The notes: generated by a model from the sequence alone, not told the origin. A stretch of 32,474 bases of DNA from Priapulus caudatus (GCF_000485595.1 NW_014577864.1:110128-142601), one strand, 5' to 3'. Shown: positions 10,135 through 29,659, numbered from the stretch's first letter. Numbers and translations: made by a program.

Positions 10135-13100
10135 CTCCACCTGTCTCCCCACAAACCCGCCACACAGACACTGCTATTTACATAGCCTTTCACAGTACAA
10201 CACAGTTCCATTCATTCACAGGCCACACTACTCCTTTGAGTGGCTTCATTGACAGTCCGACACCAATCTCGTCACAATCCAACAAAGACTCCTTCAAGAT
10301 CATTTTTACCTTTTTTCGTGCACAATCAGACGCCACTGTATTGGGAGAAAGACGCAGCTTCTTTGACAGCCCGGCACCGCTCCTCTCGCTTGACAAGGCT
10401 TCCTTCAGGTCACAAGAATGCCTTCAGCAAGACGCTGCTCCACTCGAACCATACAAGCACCTGCTGGTGCCAGCACACACGCACACAGCTATCCAATCTA
10501 ATACATAATCTAACCACTGAGTATATCTAGCAGAAGGAAAACATGTAATTGTCCACCATACTTCTCCGGTAGGTTGGGACCTACGAATCAACATACATCA
10601 GTGTGGCGTCATCGATAAAGTATACCATCAGCATGTTGCTGGCAAGTAATGGAACAAGTGGGGCATTTCAACGACGATGTTTTCACCTCCGAATACATGT
10701 ACTCCCAAGTACAATCAGGACATCAACCCACCTAGCTAGCTAGTATCATGGCTTCCTCACCAGAGCCCGCGTGGCTCGTATCTCACCTATAGCAGTGAAT
10801 CTTTCTCGAGATCACCAGAACTATGTGCTATATCGAACATGCATACTTTCATCGACACAAGATGAACACATATCGAACAACCATCGATACAAACAAGCAC
10901 GCTGTCGTAATTGGCACCTACCATTAGTCATTAGATATAGAGAAGCTTTTAGTCACCGCCACTTTGAAGGAACATTCACATGGGTCCGAGTAGATGCTTT
11001 GATTTTTCATCGTCGGCACGTGAATGAGCGACACGGCAAGAATGTTACATGCAATAGGTCAGACGTCTATAGATGTCAGGCAATATTCGTCAATCTGTCA
11101 CACTGCTCACGCTCACAATGATTAATAGTGGAAATCACACGAGTGCAGTGTTCAGCGTTATAAACTACAAAATTGTCTGATGCACGCACAAGTTAGTATT
11201 ATACTAAAAAACCATAGCAAAATGTATCGCTGTGAGCTAGGACAGTGGTGACACGTAAAAAATAGCCTACTTTCTTGTAATGGTTTCGATCTATGTACCG
11301 ATGCAGTCTTTCTACATTAATGCTGGAAACTGCTACTGCTACTGCTACTACTCTTTTCCTACTCTATCTGAAAAACGCTCATGGAAATGTAGCGATTCCA
11401 TAACGAATTTAGTAGATTTCAAGGTCACAATAGCGCATTGGTTACTAGTGCCATACATCAAGATCACGGAACATGTGTTTCAATGAAAATCCGTCGATGA
11501 GAAATTGGTGTGCCCGTGAAAACAGCCATATAGAACATACGCTAAATTGGCAGCAACCCCCGGTCTGACCTTCAAACCCTGGCCATACATGGGAAAACAT
11601 GCATGCAATGTAACATTTACTTGTCCCAAACTGTTCTCCAATGTTCCGGAAAAAATAGTTTACATAGCAAGGTCACCATGTTAGCTGCAACAAACTAGAA
11701 CATAAAAGTACGAACACAAGAAACACAACTTTACTTTCATAGACTATAGCTCCACTGGTGCTAGACCGACTGGATGTGGTTCCATTTCCTTTAATGATTT
11801 TTGCACGTGGCCGGTGGGCTCGGTGCACAATTACTGTGCATCTTTTGTTTTACTTTAATAGGTAGAAAAATATCCTTTCTGCAGCAACCTTCAACTAATT
11901 TTATGCTCAGGAAAGGTCTGCAGGTTAAATCTGCAATATATATATGTACATAGGCGTCATACATTCTATGTCCTGGCATCGTTGAGATGGTGACAAGGCT
12001 ATTTCTACATCCTCTCTCAAACAAACGGGCACAGTAACGAATCCTCATACACGCATGCACGCCCATAGGCACGAACACACGCAATTGCTAAATTGGCAAC
12101 AATAAAAATACAGACTAGTATTACAAGCAAGTCTTCACCTATTTTATATACCATTACTCACCTTGAAAGAAGGCATGTAATGACCTCAAATAGAGAGCAC
12201 ACGTGTGTAACTCGTTAGGAAGGAAGCATCTCTCTCTGTCTCTAGCAGGCATACCCATTAGATATCTAGACTCATGCGTGCCTGTACTTAATCCACTCTT
12301 TAAAGATTTTGTATTTCCAGTAATACGATCTAATGTTTCAGTACCAGACCAGTACGTCAGCAAAAAACATTTTTATGTCCACTGTATACGCACTAACATT
12401 ATCTCTTGTACTAGCTGAAGAGTTCTCAATGAAAAAAGATACGTTGAGGAAGTATATTTAGTCAACATAGTTTTGACAGTCGGAAGAACTGTAGAAGAGT
12501 TACAAGAGATGATCATGAGGGTTGCAAGCTGGGTGAGCTTAGAATGCTAGATAGGATGCAAGAAAATTGTATTTATCCGGGGTCATCAGTAAGGCAGTAC
12601 AGCTTTACTATATGAAACTAGCCTTCAATGACAGGCGACAATAAATATTGTATGCTGTGAAAGTAATGCAAACGCACATTACAATGAAAGAATTTGCATG
12701 CAGTGCTGTTCCAATACATGATTAAAGCCTATAGATGAGCCTGTCCTGACACCACACACACATTACACGCCTCTCCTATCTCTGCAAAATATAAATTGCC
12801 ACATGATGAATCTTCTTACTTTCCCCTGGAAAGTTCTCAGGAAACTCACGAAAGCAGTCCTGGACACCAGCAGTCGATTCAATGGATTAACGAATTACTA
12901 AAATACATTTTGTACAATGGCCAAGGACGTTTTTTGGCAAGACCCCTTAGTCGCAACATCCATTGACATAAACTAAGAATATATACCATCAAGAACGAGA
13001 CACATGACCAGCTAGAGTATAGCTCACAAATCCATCACACACGACACACGGACAGCTCACCCAATACGCACATCTCACAAAAATACAATGTTGTCGGAAA

Positions 13101-13375
13101 ATGCTTGGGTTCCATTGACAAAGTTTTCAGATGTTATATCGGCTGCACACCGCAAACATCCACCACACATTACAGACACCACGCGTCGTTCTACAGCCGT
13201 CTTCATTCAGTTACTGTCTCAATTTTTTTGGTCTTCTCCTTAGTCGAGCATATAGCACACATGCACAACTCGATAATGTACTGGCTTAAAGTTGGGTGTT
13301 GAAACCAAGGATAATCCCTCAAGTGCCTAAAACATCTTGCCTGTCCTACACGGTGCAGTCTAATTAGCTTTTACA
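10135..13375. other. Non-coding stretch; lower-coordinate flank / possible 3' UTR of the RANBP9-like gene
   Basis: The stop codon of the minus-strand gene is at 13376-13378, so its 3' UTR should run into this stretch. I found no AATAAA on the minus strand between about 12000 and 13375, so the 3' end is not placed. The open frame at 10771-11121 (116 codons, plus) is the longest here and matches nothing I recognise. A strong splice-donor-like word (AAG then GTGAGT, minus strand) occurs at about 12160-12168 without a recognisable exon. Confidence 0.45.
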
Positions 13376-22536
<9,161 letters not shown>

Positions 22537-22835
22537 TTACATAGAAACCAAATTGGTCACCGGTTCAGCAAAATACAACCAATATTCTTAAATGATAATT
22601 ACATGATAACAACCACAATATTTACCTAATACAGAAAATAACTCATATAATGACTCATATTAATAACTAGCCATTCACTGGAGCATATACCATGTTAATG
22701 CATACAGCTGGCCTATTACATCTATGACAAAACACATGTGTGCTAATAGATATCATCAACATTTACTTAGAGTCACATCAATTATTGAAATACGTGCAAC
22801 TATAATCATAATAATATATTTATATGATATATGAT

Positions 22836-23366
22836 AACAAGAGCTGCAGAGCATCTGGGCTCATCTGAGGTCTGTTGCTACGGTTATAAACGTAACATTT
22901 AAGTCGTGCGTAGTGACACCTTTAATTTGTTAGGCGCAGATATGCAGATACGCAGTTGCGTACACATCATTTCAGCAACCTTCTGCATTCTGCATACCGC
23001 CCAAATACCATTGGTTGATACAAATCACGTGCCTGAAACTCCTGTTTTATGGTGCATTGTGACCCTAACCCTAACCCTATTAAAAAAATTAATTGTTGTA
23101 AAAATTATTTGTTATTAAATTGTTGTAAATAAATCATGTAAATATTTGCATTAATTGGAAAAAAATAGTTAAATGGATAAAGATAGAAAAATACAGAAAA
23201 CAGGTAAATAATAAAAAATCGGATGGGATTCGATCCAAGGACCTTTGAGCCGTGACGCTTATGCTGTATCCGTTCGGCTATCCAGGCTTATTGGCTTTCT
23301 AGATTATGGATGTGCCATGAATATGAGAACACTGTGACAACATTGAGGCAGTTCAGGAATCCATGT
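22836..23366 (+). repeat. Dispersed repeat A, copy 2, left part
   Basis: It matches repeat A1 from ACAAGAGCTGCAGAGC through CAGTTCAGGAATCCATGTTT, including the CCCTAACCCTAACCC word and the tRNA-like block. The match stops exactly where the TIR element at 23367 starts; the remainder resumes at 27681. Confidence 0.85.
23221..23287 (-). repeat. tRNA-like SINE head in repeat A2
   Basis: Minus strand: A box TAGCCGAACGG (23270-23280) and B box GGATCGAATCCC (23225-23236), 33 nt apart, followed by GATTTTTTATT. The B box is close to the GGTTCGANTCC consensus. It is better preserved than the A1 copy. Confidence 0.65.
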
Positions 23367-23450
23367 TTATAGTGCAGTGGCCGAGACCCCAAAAATTAAG
23401 TGCACCCCTACCGGAGGTATAACAAGCTGGGACTGGTCTCATTTTAAAAT

Positions 23451-23957
23451 GACTATTGCGAGATTTTTGCTCAGAAAAACTAAATATAGCTGAATATAGT
23501 CTCACCTGACAGCGAAAATATCACTGATTACACCAACATTAAAAAGACTATGATTTTATGCAGTTATAGCATAGAAAATTGGATATGAACACATCGTAAC
23601 AGCAATGCATTTTATCGTGTCGCGACAATGCCTAATGGCAGAATTGGTAAACGTAATTGGTATTTGTGTCGGTGATTAATTGAAAACAAGTGCATGATTT
23701 GAGAGAGCCATGCTTTGTCTATGGCAGATAAGCGGTGCCGCCACAAGCTAATCCACACTTCCGCCTAGTTCAAGATAACATAAAACGAATGTTTACGAAA
23801 CTAGTTTGAAACCAGTAGTTCGAAACTGGCAGTTTTTGGTGAATACGAAGGTTCTAAGACATTTTATTGTTACTCTAGACAATTGCTGTTACTCAAGCAA
23901 TAACGCGGTAGGTGTCATGAAAGTGGTGAAAACACTGGAAAATTCTCGCAATAATCG
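23451..23957. mobile_element. 507-bp MITE inserted in the left arm of the palindromic element
   Basis: This segment is absent from the matching right arm. It ends in imperfect inverted repeats, GACTATTGCGAGATTTT on the left and the complement of GATTATTGCGAGAATT on the right. TTAA occurs on both flanks (ATTTTAAAAT and GCTTTAACC), suggesting a TTAA-type duplication. No coding capacity was seen. Confidence 0.6.
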
Positions 23958-24079
23958 CTTTAACCGTCTGGATCCCTAGTTTATGAAAAGCCATGTTGTA
24001 GTTGCAGCAACCTTGGCCAACATGCCGAATTAACCCCTTTTTTACGGTAAAATCTGAATAATCCGGTAAATCCGGTATA

Positions 24080-24292
24080 CCGGAACGTACCCTGGTAACT
24101 ATCTAGCTGATATGGTTAGGGTTAGGGTTAGGGTTAGGGTTAGGGTTAGGGTTAGGGTTAGGGTTAGGTTAGGGTTAGTGTTAGGGTTAGGTTAGGGAGT
24201 AGGCATAGGCGGACTCCCTAGACTCGTTAGTGGAGTAGGCGAGGTCGTCCAGCATATTAGATAGTAGTATTTAGTACCAGGGTACGTTCCGG
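24080..24292. mobile_element. Small inverted-repeat unit carrying a TTAGGG array
   Basis: CCGGAACGTACCCTGGTAACTA (with a 1-nt indel) at 24080-24101 is inverted at 24272-24292 (TAGTACCAGGGTACGTTCCGG). Between them lie the telomere-type array and about 75 bp of unique sequence. It is 213 bp, non-coding, and sits within the outer piggyBac-like element. Confidence 0.6.
24114..24198 (+). repeat. Interstitial TTAGGG telomere-type array
   Basis: About 14 copies of GGTTAG/TTAGGG, including two 5-bp GTTAG slips and one TTAGTG variant near the right end. It indicates a host using the ancestral metazoan telomere repeat. Confidence 0.95.
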
Positions 24293-24331
24293 CAGTACCC
24301 TGGGGGACATAGACCCTCTCAGCTACATTAA

Positions 24332-25102
24332 CCCCTTGTTTGCGACAGACCTGAAAACGACTTTTTCAGTTTACTTTCATATTTTATAAAATCAGCCGTG
24401 CAGATGTTTAGAACTGATGGTTATATCAATGTTTTTGATTAAAATATAGATGAAAATGTATTTAGGCAGTTCTATGCTGTTAAGGGGGTTAAGGGCCCAA
24501 AAATATACCAACAAATCTGGCAATTTTTGATAATTTTGACCACAATAAAGAACGTTTCCATGCATACTGCCACCAATACATGGTACAACAGTATCATAGG
24601 TCTACCTGACTGAAGGCCTATCCATCAGTCTGGGTGTATCATTGATATAAAAATCAGTTGAAGCTGGGTTGGGCAGCATCACATACTCATTACAGCAGAC
24701 CTTGCCATCTACAGCAAGGCACAGCAAATTCTGTGGAGCAGACCGGAACCACTGGTGGGCCAGAAGTAACGATGAGGCTGGGAGGAATGCATCTGATAAT
24801 GTGCTTTCCTGGCCAAGCATTGGCAAGATATTCGGAGATGGTGGACTTACGAACATCCTAACTTCATCAGATGTATACGCAGCTCCCACGGTTAACCAAA
24901 TGCTCTAAGGAAAGCAGTATGCCCGTGGAATCAGAGGTCTAACCCCCTTAACAGCATAGAACTGCCTAAAAATGCATTGCTTCATTTATATTTTAACAAA
25001 AACATTGATATAACCATCAGTTCTAAACATCTGCACAGCTGATTTTATCAAATATCCAAGTAAACTGAAAAATTAGTTTTCAGGTCTGTCGCAAACAAGG
25101 GG
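24332..25102. mobile_element. piggyBac-like MITE, inner copy with intact TTAA duplication
   Basis: TTAA flanks at 24328-24331 and 25103-25106. A perfect 27-bp terminal inverted repeat starts CCCCTTGTTTGCGACAGACC, and near-perfect complementarity continues for about 170 bp (CAGTTTACTT, AAAATCAGC, GATGGTTATATCAATG, GGCAGTTCTATGCTGTTAAG). It is 771 bp long. A 95-codon open frame (24602-24889, minus) has no recognisable transposase motif. Confidence 0.85.
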
Positions 25103-26694
25103 TTAATGTACCATGTTGTACCTGTTTACCATGCTTCAACTGATATTTTTATCAATAGCACATCTAGGCACATGAATACAGTCAGATCTGACACAGTGAT
25201 AACATGTATTGGTGGAATAGTGCAACAAAATATACATTATTTTGGTCCAAATCGCCAAAAAATGCCAATATTTGGGGTATAATTTTGGCCCCTTAACCCC
25301 CCTAGCAGCATAAAACTGCCTCAAATACATTGCTACATATCTATTTCAATGAAATACATTGATATAACCATCAATTGTAAAATATAATGAAGCTGATTTC
25401 ATAAAATAAGCAAGTAACTGAAAATGTCATTTTTTTCAGATTTTACCGTAAAAAAGGCGTTAATTCGGCATGCTTGGCCCAGGTTGCTGCAACTAGAACA
25501 TGGCTTTTATAACTAGGGATCTAGACAGCGTTCAAATGAGACCAGTCCCAGCTTGTTATACCTCCGGTAGGGTATCTCCTTAAATAGAGCCATTTTCCAG
25601 CTTCGGCCACTGCACTATAAAAGGATACTCTCAAGGTTTTAGGAAAATTGTTACCGATTTTTCATTTTCAACTTTATTCGATGGCTAACACTATGTGCCA
25701 CCTGTGTACATGCTTATTTCTCCAGTATATAACGGTACATGTGAACTGTCAGAGCGTTATGCTTGCCCGCGTACGGCGTACAAGTGTAGTGAGCCACGGC
25801 TGACGTCAGAAAAACGCTGATTTCTCCGTTCCAATTTCTGACTTAGTAGTCGATGGTATAAATAGATATTTCTCTCGTGATTAACAACTCGCGAATAGTT
25901 TAATTTTACACTCGTTTTAATGGTAACATATTGCTGTAAAAAAGCGCGTCAGGGATTATTATTAAGTGCCGTATTTTATGAGTTATGTCTTATAACTTGA
26001 ATTTTAGGCAGTTTTTTTAATTTTTCTCGGTAAATTATGAAACTTAAAAAAATCCTGATGCGCTATTTTGGTATATATTGGTGCTTAACATGTGGCGAAA
26101 ATTTTGTATCCTCACTACTGTCTGGTAATTGAAAAATGTCTACAAATATCATTTTTACATAAAAATTCAAATATTTTGTGGGTAACCTAATTATGGGTGC
26201 TGGAAATTTCATAAAATTTTTGCCTTGAGCATAGAGATATATCTCCTCTTATAAATAAAACAAGTGATTGATTCGATTCATTCGTCAATTAAACGTTTAC
26301 TCTTCATTAGAGCAATACCGTTGCCCCAGTCACACATACACGACGACGGGCCCGCGCACTGAAATTAATAAAAAAATGGAAATGATCAGTGCGTCGCTTG
26401 TGCGCCCAACTTTTGTCAGGATTTGGAGAAGCTAGTGAGTTGACAACGAATGCACACGCGTGTTGCTAGCGTGCTGCGCGTATACAGGGCGCACATGTTA
26501 AAAAATCCAACGAATGCACAGCCTGTTGCAGCGCACAGAACGAATGGTCCGCGCATGCACCGCCGCATTCAACGCACAGCCAGTGCACAGCCAACGCACA
26601 GCCAACCGCACAGGTCCACTTCTGGGATGAGCAGGGATATTGGGGTGTTGTGAGGCACCCCCCACCATAGGACATTGAGTGATATTTGGTCCCA

Positions 26695-27062
26695 GAAGCA
26701 GATGCCGCAGAGTGAGGGCAAGCTTCAGGCCAGGGTCGAGGGCTCTCTGTAGGTTGTTATTCTTGCTTGGTGATCCTCGGACCCACTGCTGTTAGCAGGC
26801 TCGTCGAACATCTCGGGGGGATCCACATGAAGTTCTTGAAGGCTGCCTTGTCTTCGTTACGGAGTTCAACAAAGTAGCTGGTCATACAGGCCAAACTGTC
26901 GTCGCCTACCGATCCACGGTCGACCCAGAACCTCCGTTGACCTCTTCTCTTTCTCCTTCTCCTGATGACATGGACTTGCGTGAAGTGCCAGTTCCATGAG
27001 GTTCTGCTGATGTTGTAGAACGCGATTTCGTATTGTAGTCGCAGCTGTCGGGATCCTCCATC
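26695..27062 (-). pseudogene. Harbinger transposase N-terminal region, frameshifted
   Basis: Minus-strand frames together give an arginine-rich block RRRRKRRGQRRFWV, then YFVELRNEDKAAFKNFMWIP, TAVGPRITKQ and LQRALDPGLKLALTLRHLLL. This order is typical of the helical region before the DDE domain of Harbinger/PIF1 nucleases. At least two frame changes break it: one near 26810 (PPEMFDE in one frame, LLTAVGPRITKQ in another) and one at the TAA near 26758. No DDE domain remains. The most upstream ATG in this stretch is at about 27062. Confidence 0.75.
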
Positions 27063-27160
27063 TTCTGAGGTGGTTCTTTAGACACGATCAGCAGGAATCT
27101 CTGTCATCACCCATGAGGGTCGGAGGAGAAGTGATGATGAGGAGGTGGGGCGGGACTCGT

Positions 27161-27168
27161 TTATATAC
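27161..27168 (-). promoter_or_regulatory. TATA box of the Harbinger element
   Basis: The minus strand reads GGGGTATATAAACGAG, about 100 bp upstream of the ATG at 27062 that precedes the transposase remnant. Position and orientation fit a core promoter for that gene. Confidence 0.45.
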
Positions 27169-27680
27169 CCCATGGCTACACGCTGCGTACACGCTAGGAA
27201 CACGCTAGAAAACGCTGGGCGCGCTACAGACTCGTTCAGCACTCGTTCAACACGCCCATATTCGCTGCATGTTCGCCTGGACATGCGTTAGAAGCACGCT
27301 AGGTGTGTGCTTAGGTGTGCGCTTAGGTGTTCACTACACCTTCAGCGATGGACATACAACGAAATACCCATCGTGTGCTCGCGGTGGGTCTGGCGTTTGC
27401 GTCGCAGCGCGCTCTCTGCGCGTGTCTGGCGCTGTACCTTATGCGTCAGAGCTCCGCGCACAATATTTGAGCATGCACAAAAATCCGACGCACACGCCGT
27501 GCATGAGCGAATGACAACGAATGCATAGCGTTGGTCCAGCGCGCTCGACGAACGAGTAACGAATGCTGACGCCACACCCAACGAACGACAACGCACTGGG
27601 CCAATATTGCTGATTTTTCAGTGCGTGGGCCGTGCGTCGTGCTTGACTGGGGCCGTGCAAAAGGTTGAGAGTATCCTTAA

Positions 27681-28170
27681 CCCTCCTCTTGATGCGTCAA
27701 AAGGTTATCAGACACTTACTCTTCGCACGTCAGTGGAAAGTACATTTCATGGTCCTTTCAATAAAGTGATAAAATGGTAGGTCAGCGCTGAAACAAAAAG
27801 TTGTTCACTCTGTCCATTAGGCCCTGTCCTCAAAATGTCTGATATCTGACCTTTCGCCCCCACTTGCCCAGCTGACCTTGTGATCTCCATTTCACACTGG
27901 TGAGCATGGTTTCCTGCCATCACACTATTAACCGAATATTAAGAGCATAGGTCGAGTCGTTTTAAGATTTGTGCCGCAATTCCGTATTTCCTCCTATACC
28001 TTAAGTTAAGCGGGGAAATATTCGCCCCTCGGTTTACTTATCTTGACCTTATGACCCTTGACCCCCAAATTGGACATCGAGTCTATTTTTAACGATCCCC
28101 CCCTCGCCCCGACGCCCGAATTCGTGACCGTACGTCGAGGGCTAGAATTTGCTGCCCAATGTTGACGCTT
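27681..28170 (+). repeat. Dispersed repeat A, copy 2, right part
   Basis: It resumes the repeat A1 alignment at TAACCCTCCTCTTGA and continues through AGTACATTTCATGGTCCTTT, CTATACCTTAAGT and CGTACGTCGAG. It is more diverged than the left part, and the triple DR1 of A1 is lost here. Confidence 0.8.
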
Positions 28171-28504
28171 GCCACGGAGGACAGACGGTACGACCGGCTA
28201 GACAAGTCAATGCCAATTTACCAAGCCTGCATGCTGACTACATCAGATGAGGCTAATAAATAAGCATTGTCTATACTATCTTGTACCAATTATAATAGAA
28301 GGCAGGTGTCACCAAGGACTACAGATCTATCCCCCGTGATCTAGTATGAATGAAAATATTCCTGTAAGGATGGTAGAGGTAGGGCAGAGTTAAATAAGCC
28401 ACAAAGACAAAGTGTTGCTTACACAATTCACTTGTTCTTGAGTATGTGCAAGCTATGGTTAAAAATTGTGTGTGCCTTAAGGTTTGGTAGCTGACACACT
28501 CTTT
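28171..28504. other. Non-coding stretch, no gene recognised
   Basis: It lies between the end of repeat A2 and the first unit of tandem repeat D. The minus-strand frame at 28319-28513 shows no motif. Confidence 0.45.
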
Positions 28505-29060
28505 ACTCCCCAAGATGTGTAAGTAGTACGAAGTTTGCTTGTCGCTAGGGTCAATTAGGGCGGGCCGAGTTTAGAGCGGGAAGGGAAATATGATTGAAGG
28601 TCAAGGTCAAGGTCAAGCAATAGAAGGTCGCAGTTGACCTTGTTTATCGTACGCGAACACCAAGCGTCTCGCCCAAGGATGTGTAAGTATTACCAAGTTT
28701 TGGTCGCGCGGTAGGTCAATTAGGGCGGCCGAGTTACTTAGAGCGGTAAGGAAAAATATGATCAGGTCGTCAAGGTCAAAGTCAAATAAAAGCCGATGGT
28801 GACATCGGTTTTGCGTACGGCCCGACACACATTCTCCCAAGATGTCCTGTAAGTATATCAAGTTTGGTAGCTCTGTAGGTCAAATTTAGGGTCCCAAAGT
28901 TATAGAAGCAGAAGGGACTATGATCAAGGTCAAGGTACAAGGCAATCAAGGTCTAGTACCTGGTTTTGCGTATGCCTGCGCAACCTTCTCCCAGATGTGT
29001 AGCGTATTACAAGTTGGCACGACTGGTCATATTACGGTCGATTATTACAGCGGGTAGGGA
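28505..29060 (+). repeat. Tandem repeat D, four units of about 160 bp
   Basis: Units start with (A)GATGTGTAAGTA.TACCAAGTTTG-like words at about 28513, 28678, 28841 and 28993. Each continues with GTAGGTCAATTAGGGC, an AGAGCGG/GAAGGGA block and a CAAGGTCAAGGTCA run. Copies differ by many substitutions and small indels. Confidence 0.8.
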
Positions 29061-29290
29061 AAGTGTCTGCGGCGCAGCGCGGCGCGTGGCCTGGACAGAC
29101 ATGAAACCATAGTATTCCGCGACTTCGATCGCGCCAGGGGATACAATTAAACAAGATTAGTACAAGCAAAAAGTTTTTTAGAATTCAGTGATTATAATTA
29201 TGCCATGTTAAAATTCTACCCAATTTGAGTCAATAAGAATCAAGCGATAATCGAGTTAGAATGTGTGGTCATCTTAAATTCAGTTCCCAT
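28990..29290 (+). repeat. About 300-bp segment duplicated at 29660-29975 (first copy)
   Basis: It includes the fourth D unit and the following AT-rich tail (AGGAAAGTGTCTGC, CGACTTCG, AATTAAACAAGATTAG, CAATTTGAGTCAA). The same order recurs after the minisatellite. Confidence 0.75.
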
Positions 29291-29303
29291 CTACTTTATG
29301 GAN

Positions 29304-29633
29304 GGACGACAGGTAAAGATATGCAAGGAGGACAGGTAAAGATATGCAAGGAGAACAGGTAAGGGAGGACTGGTAAAGATATGCAAGGAGAATAGGTAAG
29401 GGAGGACTGGTAAAGATATGCAGGGAGGACAGGTAAAGATATGCAAGGAGAACAGGTAAGGGAGGACTGGTAAAGATATGCAAGGAGAACAGGTAAGGGA
29501 GGACTGGTAAAGATATGCAAGGAGGACAGGTAAAGATATGCAAGGAGGACAGGTAAAGATATGCAAGGAGGACAGGTAAAGATATGCAAGGAGAACAGGT
29601 AAGGGAGGACTGGTAAAGATATGCAAGGAGAAT
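29304..29633. repeat. Minisatellite, AGGAGGACAGGTAAAGATATGC units
   Basis: Mixed 23-bp units and 39-bp composite units containing GAGAACAGGTAAGGGAGGACTGG. A single N marks each border (29303, 29634). Three minus-strand frames over it (29280-29708) are periodic artefacts. Confidence 0.9.
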
Positions 29634-29659
29634 NATGTGACCTGTTTGATATCCTGCGC

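Larger units (their letters stand above)
24034..25459. mobile_element. piggyBac-like non-autonomous element, outer copy
   Basis: Flanked by TTAA at 24030-24033 and 25460-25463. The termini are inverted, CCCCTTTTTTACGGTAAAAT on the left and its one-mismatch complement (ending GGCG) on the right. TTAA duplication and a CCC-type terminus are hallmarks of piggyBac elements. The right arm (about 25107-25459) is homologous in inverse orientation to the left part of the inner copy. It contains the TTAGGG unit and the inner copy. Confidence 0.7.
23367..25620. mobile_element. Palindromic TIR element, invaded at its centre
   Basis: The ends are an 18-bp perfect inverted repeat: TTATAGTGCAGTGGCCGA (23367-23384) and its complement (25603-25620). 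Further inward both arms share ACCGGAGGTATAACAAGCTG, GGACTGGTCTCATTT, GGATC.CTAG, AGTTGCAGCAACC and CATGCCGAATTAA. Without nested insertions the arms meet at CATGCCGAATTAATTCGGCATG-type symmetry. A TA duplication is possible. The original element was a foldback MITE of about 350 bp; superfamily unknown. Confidence 0.8.
26323..27653. mobile_element. PIF/Harbinger element (decayed)
   Basis: The inverted ends share GCCCCAGTCA, ACGACG, GGCCC and CGCACTGA blocks. A possible 3-bp CGT duplication flanks it. Subterminal regions carry direct copies of TGACAACGAATGCA (26441-26454 and 27512-27525) and many related ACGAATGC/ACGCACAGCC words. The interior holds a frameshifted Harbinger transposase remnant on the minus strand. 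It is 1.33 kb, too short for a complete nuclease plus Myb-like gene. Confidence 0.7.
25621..27680. mobile_element. TIR element with AAGGATACTCTCAA ends
   Basis: AAGGATACTCTCAAGGTTTT at the left is inverted at the right (AAAAGGTTGAGAGTATCCTT), with a GG/CC mismatch. After removing the neighbouring palindromic element, the flanks read TTTAA on the left and TTAA on the right, where uninterrupted repeat A1 has TTTAACCC. A TTAA or AA duplication is therefore likely but ambiguous. 25640-26320 is AT-rich without a recognisable gene. Confidence 0.65.

Noticed and set aside
10771-11121. 116-codon plus-strand frame as a gene
   Set aside because: No recognisable motif, no splice context and no conserved composition; length is possible by chance in this AT/GC-balanced region.
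12154-12363. Minus-strand exon ending at a strong donor-like AAG/GTGAGT at about 12163
   Set aside because: The upstream frame matches no family and no partner exon was found; a non-coding or 3' UTR exon cannot be excluded.
24114-24198. Chromosome end or fusion point
   Set aside because: The TTAGGG array is only about 85 bp, bracketed by an inverted repeat and embedded in nested transposons.
24602-24889. 95-codon minus-strand frame as a transposase or missing RANBP9-like exon
   Set aside because: No SPRY or transposase motif is visible and the frame lies in a MITE with overlapping frames on the other strand.
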